Of a DNA stretch of 64,000 nucleotides, positions 50,314-57,070 are shown piece by piece. The number at the start of each line of letters is the position of its first letter. Within the stretch, counting starts at the first letter, position 1. This DNA comes from a virus. The stretch spans positions 188,001 through 252,000 of the IMG/VR virus record IMGVR_UViG_3300021964_000012. One strand, 5' to 3'. The position numbers and the translations under genes were made by a program. The notes under the pieces are model-generated. The model did not search any database. It was not told the origin of the DNA and saw nothing but the letters and a program-made list of their open reading frames with translations.

Positions 50314-51126
50314 CTATCTGCGTTTCATCACAGTGTTTTCTGCTAACTGTTTCCAGTTAGGACTTACCTTTGTAAGATCTGCTATCTTCAACGCCATTCT
50401 CAAACTGACTTCTCTTAATTTATCCTTAACAGTATCCATGAAAGCAATTACTTCGCCTTCCATTTCTTTACTAAGATCATAATCCTTAAACAGTTCGCCT
50501 GTAGCAACAATCTGTTTAATACGTAAGAACTTGTCTCTCATAGTATCAAGTGTAAGATCCAAGTAATGACATCTTGATTGTAATGCATCTAAATGATCTT
50601 GTAGTTTTTTACTTCTAACGTTCTCAAATTTTACATTAGTAATAAAAATTACACCGCCTTTGAATTCAAACTTGTCTGGAATACCTTCTGATCTAAGTTT
50701 GTTACTATCTGCATTCCAATGTAGCACACGTTTCTTACCTGAATCAAGTGCAGCCTTAAGTATATTAAGACTAAGTTCGTCCATAAGCACACTGTCACAG
50801 TCATCAAATACTAACACATGGTTAGCATCTGCATGTCTGTATAATGTAGCATATAGTCCTAGTGCAGTCATTGCACCTTTTACGACTTCATACTTGATTG
50901 GTCTACCAGCAATGCTATCCATCATTGATGCTTTGTCTAATTCTTTTTCAACTCCATAACTCTTTCCGACTCCTGGAGGTCCAGTAACAATCATAGCTCT
51001 AACATCACCAGCAATAACTGCTTTGGTCATATCATGTAGTATATCAAAACGTGTAGCAATACGGTCCATAACCTGCTGATCAGTTTCAAAATTAATAGTT
51101 TTGGAATCTTGTTTTTTCATTTGCAT
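50314..51126 (-). CDS. AAA+ ATPase
   Basis: I start at ATG 51126, which follows AGGAGAGCTAGA; the longer frame would include that ribosome site. The 270-residue protein has Walker A GPPGVGKS (49-56), Walker B HVLVFDDCDSVL (about 103-114), VIFITNVKF (sensor 1 Asn) and ALQSRCHYLDL (arginine finger area). It differs from gp44 clamp loaders. Possible roles are remodelling in replication or transcription control. It is followed by a terminator-like hairpin and then uvsW. Confidence 0.8.
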   Translation of the reverse strand: MQMKKQDSKTINFETDQQVMDRIATRFDILHDMTKAVIAGDVRAMIVTGPPGVGKSYGVEKELDKASMMDSIAGRPIKYEVVKGAMTALGLYATLYRHADANHVLVFDDCDSVLMDELSLNILKAALDSGKKRVLHWNADSNKLRSEGIPDKFEFKGGVIFITNVKFENVRSKKLQDHLDALQSRCHYLDLTLDTMRDKFLRIKQIVATGELFKDYDLSKEMEGEVIAFMDTVKDKLREVSLRMALKIADLTKVSPNWKQLAENTVMKRR

Positions 51127-51196
51127 TCTAGCTCTCCTATGCAATGTTGTTTTCTAACTGTATAAACAGCTTAACACATTATACGTATATGTCAAC

Positions 51197-51319
51197 CTAT
51201 TTCTTAAGTTTTTTTGATGGTTTATAGTCTTTGCCAGCAACTTTTTTTTGCATTTCGTCTCTGCCTTCAACGTATGTATCAACTATTTCTTGCCACTGTT
51301 GTTTAATCCATTTTAACAT
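51197..51319 (-). CDS. 40-residue basic peptide gene
   Basis: A short frame, MLKWIKQQWQEIVDTYVEGR followed by a Lys-rich end (KPSKKLKK). It lies six bases from the next small gene and upstream of the AAA+ gene. The amphipathic helix and basic tail look like a real phage micro-protein, but the length makes this tentative. Confidence 0.4.
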   Translation of the reverse strand: MLKWIKQQWQEIVDTYVEGRDEMQKKVAGKDYKPSKKLKK

Positions 51320-51325
51320 TGATAC

Positions 51326-51487
51326 CTAACCTGTTTTCTTTTGAATCTCTGACATTTTTCCTGATCTAGTTTGCAGACCCATTTTGATATACTCATTACG
51401 AACAGCAATACACTCAGACGCAGTAAGACATTCCCAAATTTCAAAGTCACCTGTTTCGGCACTTTCACCTAGTACATAATACTTCAT
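51326..51487 (-). CDS. 53-residue small protein
   Basis: The frame encodes MKYYVLGESAETGDFEIWEC and continues to 53 residues with two cysteines and a basic helical end. Its ATG shares one base with the stop of the 63-residue gene, which supports translation. The function is unknown. Confidence 0.55.
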   Translation of the reverse strand: MKYYVLGESAETGDFEIWECLTASECIAVRNEYIKMGLQTRSGKMSEIQKKTG

Positions 51488-51678
51488 TATTTGTCTTCCT
51501 TTTTCTTCTTACTACGTTGCCAAGGATTTGTTAATGCGCCTTCTGTTCTTGCATTAGCAACACAGACTGTAACCTTTCCACCTTTTGCAAAGTACTCGTC
51601 ATAAGCCTGTTGCAATTCTGGGTCTTTACTTGTTCTTGGTGTAAAGTCTATTTCTTTAATTGTAGATTCGTCTGACAT
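51487..51678 (-). CDS. 63-residue protein behind a long structured leader
   Basis: The product (MSDESTIKEIDFTPRTSKDP) is soluble and charged with a Lys-rich end. AGGAGCAAAT precedes the ATG. The leader of about 200 bases contains three stem-loops and starts at a sigma-70-like promoter, so expression may be controlled at RNA level. It is followed closely by two small genes. Confidence 0.6.
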   Translation of the reverse strand: MSDESTIKEIDFTPRTSKDPELQQAYDEYFAKGGKVTVCVANARTEGALTNPWQRSKKKKEDK

Positions 51679-51881
51679 ATTTGCTCCTGTTATAAAACTT
51701 GATCTTTTTACAATCAGTACAGATGATCAATCTGTACCGGGTAGTTTTTAGTTGTAGTGTTATGGTTCCTTGAGTCCTACCTGACTTGTAAACCTCTGTA
51801 GTTGTCGAGCACCGCTCTCCCTTAATCAACTACTTACACTTTACTGCTGGCTATGTCATATTGTTTCCTTTTCCTTACTAT
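51679..51881 (-). promoter_or_regulatory. long structured 5' leader, unidentified
   Basis: There is no convincing gene in this stretch. On the transcribed strand it folds into three successive stem-loops. (1) GTAGTTG/CAACTAC (51798-51804 with 51827-51833) holds an inner GAGC/GCTC. (2) GGTT/AACC (51764-51767 with 51791-51794) holds an inner AGTC/GACT. (3) A perfect 8-bp stem, GTACAGAT/ATCTGTAC (51717-51724 with 51730-51737), comes last. No known riboswitch core was recognised. Confidence 0.5.
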
Positions 51882-51887
51882 GCTGTT

Positions 51888-51915
51888 ATAATAACACAGT
51901 TTAAGGTTAAGTCAA
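51888..51915 (-). promoter_or_regulatory. sigma-70-like early promoter
   Basis: TTGACT (51910-51915) and TATTAT (51888-51893) with a 16-base spacer on the minus strand, heading the structured leader. Confidence 0.6.
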
Positions 51916-51937
51916 CCTTTTTATTTGTTTTGGCCAT

Positions 51938-51964
51938 AAAAAAATCGCCCAACTAGTGGACGAT
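51938..51964 (-). terminator. rho-independent terminator
   Basis: On the minus strand ATCGTCC pairs with GGGCGAT (51958-51964 with 51944-51950, one U-G) and is followed by seven T. It closes the candidate small RNA. Confidence 0.8.
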
Positions 51965-52034
51965 CTGATTAAAACCGCTTAGTAACTAAGCGAACATGTT
52001 GGCGCCTTCTCCCAACTTGCGAATTCTTTTTGTT
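51938..52034 (-). ncRNA. candidate phage small RNA (about 95 nt, late)
   Basis: A TATAAATA promoter at 52040-52047 predicts a start near 52034, and a strong terminator ends at 51938. In between there is no useful reading frame (only MFA-stop). There are three stems: GTTGG/CCAAC (51998-52002 with 52012-52016), CGCTTAG/CTAAGCG (51976-51982 with 51986-51992, followed by GTTTT) and the terminator. A purine-rich loop GGGAGAAGG could pair with ribosome sites. Confidence 0.55.
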
Positions 52035-52039
52035 ACTTT

Positions 52040-52047
52040 TATTTATA
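52040..52047 (-). promoter_or_regulatory. late promoter TATAAATA of the candidate small RNA
   Basis: A perfect T4 late element on the minus strand, downstream of the 194-residue gene and with no gene start within 350 bases. Confidence 0.65.
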
Positions 52048-52070
52048 CTAATAAAAAGACGACTATGTTT

Positions 52071-52655
52071 TTATGGTGCTACATATGCGGCTATGTTAGC
52101 TGGTATGCGTTGAATCCAGGATATTGTCTGTTCATTATCTAAGACAAACTGCCAACTAGAAAACGTTGGACTATCTACACCACCAGAGGGAATTCCGCCA
52201 GCATCTGCAGATGTAGCCGTTAATACCGGAGCAGATCCATCAATGAGTATAGTCTTCTTTTCTGGAATAGCACTTTCACTACCGTCACCATATGCTAGAT
52301 CGGCATTGGTTCCCGGATAGTAGTAGGTACCGTCATGTAGAAAAGGACGCTCGCTTTCTGGATATGAAGCAGAATTAGTATCGCCTGAACTTACAAGTAC
52401 TGTACCAATTGAAGCTTTTCCTGCAGTGATTTCTATACTGCATGCAACTTCTTGTTCTGCAGTATCGTCTGAATTAGTATAATCCCAAGACAAAATGTAG
52501 TGGGTGTCATCTGCTGGTGCATTTACACCATCATATGTATTAACAACGGCAGTAGATATTGCTCCGCTGAACACTTGAACGCCGCCCATTGTTACGGTTG
52601 CAGTTGTTCCGGCGTCGTGATTCCAACCTTCGACTAAAAATTTTCTTGTTGCCAT
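52071..52655 (-). CDS. virion-type beta protein
   Basis: The 194-residue product (MATRKFLVEGWNHDAGTTAT) is rich in Thr, Ser, Ala and Asp, beta-predicted, with no signal peptide or cysteine clusters. It looks like a phage structural or fibre protein. It stands between the gene-free small-RNA stretch and the glycan module. An inverted repeat (52680-52699) lies upstream. The family is unknown. Confidence 0.55.
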   Translation of the reverse strand: MATRKFLVEGWNHDAGTTATVTMGGVQVFSGAISTAVVNTYDGVNAPADDTHYILSWDYTNSDDTAEQEVACSIEITAGKASIGTVLVSSGDTNSASYPESERPFLHDGTYYYPGTNADLAYGDGSESAIPEKKTILIDGSAPVLTATSADAGGIPSGGVDSPTFSSWQFVLDNEQTISWIQRIPANIAAYVAP

Positions 52656-52679
52656 TTCTTCATATTCCTTTTATAAAAA

Positions 52680-52699
52680 TATGTATATAGATATACATA
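52680..52699. repeat. short AT-rich inverted repeat
   Basis: TATGTATAT (52680-52688) and ATATACATA (52691-52699) form a 9-bp stem with a two-base gap between two minus-strand genes. No T-run follows, so it is more likely an operator or mRNA element than a terminator. Confidence 0.45.
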
Positions 52700-52712
52700 C
52701 GTATAACTCTAT

Positions 52713-53468
52713 TTACCTCCAATGTCCCAAAATTAAACTATCATTTACTTCATGAGGTTTTGGATTTCCATGAAAAATTACAATACTTGTTTTGGGATTA
52801 AAAGTACTTGTACCGCCAGGATTCAATGGTTTTCTATATCTAAAATCCATTCCACCTTCTTTGACTTGCCAACGATAACTTACTATTTGATCAGTGCTAT
52901 AGTAACCTACGTCGTCTTTTATCTTGCTGAAAATATAATCTTGATCTCCATGCCATGGACATCTTGGATTGTTTATAATCTGTTTTAAATCAAAGTCTGT
53001 GTATACATAATTGTATTTGAATGGATCAAACCACATTACACTGCTGTTTATTTTCCACCTACTGCTTTTCATTAGATATTGAAAGTCTCTAGCGGCCCAA
53101 AATTTATCTCTACTTACATTCCATAACCAATCCAGATTGCCTGTAATCACAGAATCTAAATCAAAATACAACATCTGTGACCAGTCTGTATTCCAATGTT
53201 TACTGTTGAACAGTTGTATCTTATACCACCAACTACGTTTAGGGCCTCTAACACCTTCCCATTCTTCTAGATCATGACGTATATAGTTTGCTGGCACAAA
53301 CCTGTTGCTTTCAGTAAACACATGCATTCTCACTGTTGGCGTGAGGTTCCGTTCTAAACCACGATAAAGTTTATCAACGTAACTCCAATCATAAAGAGTA
53401 TCATGTATAAGACAAGCACAATCAATTGTGTCGGTTACACTAGTGAGTCTTTTAATCTTTTTAGCCAT
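52713..53468 (-). CDS. glycosyltransferase, GT-A fold
   Basis: The 251-residue protein has MLYFDLDSVITGNLDWLW with a DxD nucleotide-sugar/metal site at D103 and D105. WHGDQDYIFSK (acceptor/catalytic region, about 185-195) and FHGNPKPHEV near the C terminus follow, a pattern of capsule glycosyltransferases. It would act in the cytoplasm on a surface or phage glycan. It overlaps the upstream gene by 34 bases. Confidence 0.75.
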   Translation of the reverse strand: MAKKIKRLTSVTDTIDCACLIHDTLYDWSYVDKLYRGLERNLTPTVRMHVFTESNRFVPANYIRHDLEEWEGVRGPKRSWWYKIQLFNSKHWNTDWSQMLYFDLDSVITGNLDWLWNVSRDKFWAARDFQYLMKSSRWKINSSVMWFDPFKYNYVYTDFDLKQIINNPRCPWHGDQDYIFSKIKDDVGYYSTDQIVSYRWQVKEGGMDFRYRKPLNPGGTSTFNPKTSIVIFHGNPKPHEVNDSLILGHWR

Positions 53469-54310
53469 AAACCTTCTGCTATTTCATCTACTGTGTATTC
53501 AGTATGACTTATTTCTACTAACCATTGTTTTCTGTCTTTGGTTGGAGGATTTTCTATTTGTTCTAACGCAATACTCATTGGGTAAGCTAGACTTTTCGTG
53601 TCTACCACTACATTAGAACCAGCAATTACTGCATTGATACCAGGACCACTGCAATGATTTATTACACAATGATAGTTGTAATCAATGTTGAATGCATCGT
53701 ATGTGCTTTCTATTTGCATTGGTGTTTCTAGTGTACAATTCTCTATAACTTTGTTCATCAACAACATTTTAAAACGTTGCGTTGGAATAAAAAATGGACA
53801 ACGTGGATGGTATCTTACAACAATATGTCTATCACTGTGTTTTCTTATTCTGTGTATTAGATCAACAGTCCAATCTTCTAAACTGGGCATGCCTTCCCAT
53901 TGCAAACTTTTATTGTGTTGGGCCGCAATGAGTATTTTATCATTGAGTTGATTGTTATGTAAACTAACGCCAAGTTTACGAGGACGGTCAAGATCTAAGT
54001 TTTCAGTATGACCGTAATATCCTTCTGTAGTAATATTGTTGACTGCAATTTTCCAAGTAACTTCACGTTCTAATGCACCTGCATCAATTACCACAACTGG
54101 CTTTCCGAGCGAACGATAGTGTTCATATATCCTTTTGTTCTTGCTCATTCTGCCATTCCATAGTACACTCCATATAACAACAGCATCACAGTCGAGGGAG
54201 TCTTCAACAGGTGTTATACCAGCACCTCGACAGCTGTTTAGAAATGCTTCCATGATTGGTTTGCTATTCAGAGCACACTGAGCAGGATAATATGCTATGT
54301 TATTGATCAA
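53435..54310 (-). CDS. capsule-type (GT-B/KpsC-S-like) glycosyltransferase candidate
   Basis: The 291-residue protein has a late NHCSGPGINAVIAGSNVVVD segment, the N-x-S...A-x-x-G-x-P/N-V-V pattern of Kdo-type or capsule transferases. VVRYHPRCP and the ending RKQWLVEISHTEYTVDEIAEG also fit. The same C-terminal pattern occurs in the proteins at 56114-57070 and 57063-58745. It starts 16 bases from the divergent plus-strand glycosyltransferase. Confidence 0.6.
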   Translation of the reverse strand: MINNIAYYPAQCALNSKPIMEAFLNSCRGAGITPVEDSLDCDAVVIWSVLWNGRMSKNKRIYEHYRSLGKPVVVIDAGALEREVTWKIAVNNITTEGYYGHTENLDLDRPRKLGVSLHNNQLNDKILIAAQHNKSLQWEGMPSLEDWTVDLIHRIRKHSDRHIVVRYHPRCPFFIPTQRFKMLLMNKVIENCTLETPMQIESTYDAFNIDYNYHCVINHCSGPGINAVIAGSNVVVDTKSLAYPMSIALEQIENPPTKDRKQWLVEISHTEYTVDEIAEGLWLKRLKDSLV

Positions 54311-54313
54311 AGG

Positions 54314-54320
54314 TTAAATA
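54314..54320 (+). promoter_or_regulatory. possible late-type promoter TTAAATA
   Basis: TTAAATA on the plus strand ends six bases before ATG 54326, so the mRNA would be leaderless. No ribosome site is present. Confidence 0.35.
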
Positions 54321-54325
54321 CCCAT

Positions 54326-55156
54326 ATGAAACGTTACACAGTAATTACCACTTTTAATGAACAAGGCCGCAAATTATACGGACAAAAAATGGTCAACAGT
54401 TTTCAAAACTTTTGGCCGCGAGAAGTTGATTTAGTTGTCTACACTGAGGGCACAACAGTTCCTACACAAAGCTCAAATGTAAGACTTGTTGATTTGTATG
54501 CCAACAGTAAAGTATACAAGCAGTTTTTAAAAAGACATAAAAACAATCCACAGGCTCAAGGTGGTAAAGGTCCCAACAATGAAGCAAAATATGACGCAAG
54601 GAAAGCATTTAAATGGCAAGGCATAAGATTTTGTCATAAAGTTTTTGCCGTTCATCATGCAGTAAACACAATTGACAGTGACTGGATCATATGGTTAGAC
54701 GGTGATACACTAACTCATACACCAATGGCAATGCAATTCCTTGACAGCGTCAGTCCAGACGAATATCTAGCAACACACCTTGGACGAGGAGAAAGATACC
54801 ACAGTGAATGTGGTTGGGTAGGCTACAATAGAAAACATACGCAAGGCATTGATTTTGTAAACGACTTTGCTGGATTGTATATAAATGATACAATGTTTAA
54901 CTATCCTGAATGGCACGATAGTTTTTTGTTTGATGTAATGCGTAGGGAATATCAAAACAAAGGTGCAAAGTTCTTCAATCTCAATCCTCATCCAGATACC
55001 AAAGGACTTGCTGGACATCCGTTTATAAACAGTGAGCTCGGCAGATATATTGATCACATGAAAGGAAAACGAAAAATAGTTGGATACAGTAAGGCAAACG
55101 AGTACCAAATGCACAACAATATTGACTATGTGAAAAGTATACCACGTGTTAGATAG
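54326..55156 (+). CDS. glycosyltransferase-like, GT-A fold
   Basis: The 276-residue protein begins with a Rossmann-like strand (MKRYTVITTFN) and has WIIWLDGDTLTHTPM with DxD at D125 and D127. HLGRGERYHSECGWVGYN and YPEWHDSFLFD follow, as in cytoplasmic sugar transferases of phage and capsule loci. It is the first of three plus-strand genes in an island set opposite to its surroundings. The following gene overlaps by 11 bases. Confidence 0.7.
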   Translation: MKRYTVITTFNEQGRKLYGQKMVNSFQNFWPREVDLVVYTEGTTVPTQSSNVRLVDLYANSKVYKQFLKRHKNNPQAQGGKGPNNEAKYDARKAFKWQGIRFCHKVFAVHHAVNTIDSDWIIWLDGDTLTHTPMAMQFLDSVSPDEYLATHLGRGERYHSECGWVGYNRKHTQGIDFVNDFAGLYINDTMFNYPEWHDSFLFDVMRREYQNKGAKFFNLNPHPDTKGLAGHPFINSELGRYIDHMKGKRKIVGYSKANEYQMHNNIDYVKSIPRVR

Positions 55157-55475
55157 TTTGATTCTTAGTTTTGCTATCAGTATGCATTTTGGACTATCAA
55201 ACGAAAGTTTCAATAATCTACATCCACATGTACAGTATCAATTGCCAAACAATTATGTTACAGGAATATATCATAACAGTGACCGTAGAGAAAGTATATA
55301 CATTGGTAAAGAAGCCACATACAAAGGCTTAGATATCACATATGGCTTAGTACATGGATATCGACGCATAGATATTGCTCCAATGATAAAAATCAACTAT
55401 GGTAACTGGTTTATTGCACCAGCCGCCACTGAAGATGATATTGGATTAGTATCAGGAATAGAGGTAAAATTCTAA
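55146..55475 (+). CDS. small beta-barrel-like protein
   Basis: The 109-residue product has a hydrophobic N terminus and then alternating strands with GIYHNSDRRESIYIG, GLVHGYRRIDIAPM and a final aromatic residue (GIEVKF). The pattern recalls small phage proteins with a PagL/lipocalin-like barrel, and the C-terminal Phe is typical of outer-membrane barrels. The signal peptide is weak. Lipid A or surface modification is a possibility only. Confidence 0.5.
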   Translation: MLDSLILSFAISMHFGLSNESFNNLHPHVQYQLPNNYVTGIYHNSDRRESIYIGKEATYKGLDITYGLVHGYRRIDIAPMIKINYGNWFIAPAATEDDIGLVSGIEVKF

Positions 55476-56125
55476 TGTATCAAGCTCATGGATGGTGGTT
55501 TGCAGACCAAGACACTCATTTTTCTCATATGATTCAAAAAAATATTAAAAAAGGTGGTCCTGCAGAATACCAAGAACCTGTTAGACAGAAAAGTTTGCAA
55601 TTTGTTAAGGATTTTGGTGTCGCAGTAGATATAGGTGCAAATGTAGGACTTTGGAGTAGAGACCTAGCCGCACGTTTTGCTAGAGTAGTTGCAATTGAAC
55701 CGGTGGTTGAGTTTCAAGAATGTTTGCGTAAGAATGTACCTATGGAAAATATCGAGATATGGCCTATTGCACTAGGTACCGAAGACACAACTATAGATAT
55801 GGTGATAACTGAAGGAAATACTGGACATTCGCATATAAACAAAGACACTATTGGTATGGGAAAGGTAGACATGAAATGCCTAGACAGTCTATGGTTCGAT
55901 CGAATTGATTATATGAAAATCGACTGCGAAGGTTACGAAATGCAAATACTCAAAGGTGGAGAACAAACTCTACGTACACATCAACCAATTGTTGTAGTCG
56001 AACAAAAACTACACAAAGACACCGGAATAACCAAAGACACACAATATGGAGCAGTAAACCTCTTGCTTAGTTGGGGAGCCAAGAAACTAGGGCAGGTACG
56101 TAACGATTGTATACTAGGTTGGTAG
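55475..56125 (+). CDS. FkbM-family methyltransferase
   Basis: The 216-residue protein has VDIGANVGLWSRDLA (SAM motif I, about 51-65), VVAIEPVVEFQECLRKNV (motif II), YMKIDCEGYEMQILKGGE (the FkbM signature D-C-E-G-x-E) and VVVEQK. FkbM enzymes methylate sugar or polyketide hydroxyls and are frequent in capsule loci and in phages. ATG overlaps the previous TAA (TAATG). The 3' end overlaps the opposite gene by 12 bases. Confidence 0.88.
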   Translation: MYQAHGWWFADQDTHFSHMIQKNIKKGGPAEYQEPVRQKSLQFVKDFGVAVDIGANVGLWSRDLAARFARVVAIEPVVEFQECLRKNVPMENIEIWPIALGTEDTTIDMVITEGNTGHSHINKDTIGMGKVDMKCLDSLWFDRIDYMKIDCEGYEMQILKGGEQTLRTHQPIVVVEQKLHKDTGITKDTQYGAVNLLLSWGAKKLGQVRNDCILGW

Positions 56126-57070
56126 ATATTTCTCAAAATGTTTGTAAACAAGTCCCATGCGACTTTGATCAATAGTCCAATGTGCTTGTCCTAAATCTTG
56201 TAACCATTGGCTTCTATCTGGCTTTTGTGGGTTCATAATATATTTTAGATCATGATTAGCAACTGCCCACGTAACTGCACTTTCTTCGCTTACGAAAGTT
56301 GGTATTCCTTTTATAACACTTAGCACACTGCTTGAACTATTGTAAAAAACAGCACATCTTGCAGTTTTCATGCTTTGGTGTAATGTAACATTGATACTAT
56401 CAATTAGTTCAACACCTTCTATGGAATTTACCCAACTCCAGTTGTGTTTTGTTTTGGTTCTATCTCTGTTGAGATCTCCTGGATGAGCTCTTACTTTGAT
56501 TAATTCGTTCGTATACTCGCGTATTGTCTTTATTGATTTTTTAAGCCATAATTCTTGATCAAAACCTTTTGCATTCCATCCGTTGTCTCGTTGTAAACAA
56601 ATCAGTATATAATCGCCATTATTACTCCATGGAATTGCCTCTAAACCCAAACTAGACTTAACCATATTCCAGTGTTGATCTGAGCTATTTTTGTTTGCAT
56701 AATTACCTGTGTTCCAAAAAACACTATCTAAGCTATATCTTAACCACATGTTCTCGTGTTGATGGTGGAACTTAAAACAACTGCCGTCGATGCTCATAAC
56801 TTTTGCACCATTGTCACGTTGTTTGTTTATTACAGATTCTCTAAAATATATATGAGGACCACTATAACTCATACCTACCCATCCAAGAATTACTGCTAGT
56901 CGTGTATGATAGAGTTTACGATCTGGCATAGTTTCAGTTACCAAACAACGAGCACCATGTTTGCTTGCACCTTCAGCAAATGCTCTCATTATTTGCACTT
57001 TTATATTGTGATTTTTAATCTTTGGTAGTGTATTTAGATACACTACAACATCATAATCCCATTTAGTCAT
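56114..57070 (-). CDS. capsule-type glycosyltransferase candidate
   Basis: From ATG 57070 the product has 318 residues; the longer frame lies inside the upstream gene. ICLQRDNGWNAKGFD, KVRAHPGD, YNSSSSVLSVIKGIPTFVSE and the ending RSQWLQDLGQAHWTIDQSRMG fit the GT-B-like/KpsS pattern also seen in its neighbours. The start overlaps the previous stop by eight bases. Confidence 0.6.
   Translation of the reverse strand: MTKWDYDVVVYLNTLPKIKNHNIKVQIMRAFAEGASKHGARCLVTETMPDRKLYHTRLAVILGWVGMSYSGPHIYFRESVINKQRDNGAKVMSIDGSCFKFHHQHENMWLRYSLDSVFWNTGNYANKNSSDQHWNMVKSSLGLEAIPWSNNGDYILICLQRDNGWNAKGFDQELWLKKSIKTIREYTNELIKVRAHPGDLNRDRTKTKHNWSWVNSIEGVELIDSINVTLHQSMKTARCAVFYNSSSSVLSVIKGIPTFVSEESAVTWAVANHDLKYIMNPQKPDRSQWLQDLGQAHWTIDQSRMGLVYKHFEKYLPT

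Noticed and set aside
50314-51126. The AAA+ protein as the gp44 clamp-loader ATPase
   Set aside because: The segments after Walker B and the size do not fit gp44, and no SRC-like loop typical of clamp loaders was evident.
51145-51196. A sigma-70 promoter for the AAA+ gene
   Set aside because: TTGACA and TATAAT are present but only six bases apart, and no second box at correct spacing was convincing.
51761-51833. A tRNA-like arrangement of stems in the leader
   Set aside because: The 7-bp stem encloses only about 22 bases, and no T-arm, anticodon arm or CCA could be placed, so it is a leader structure rather than a tRNA.
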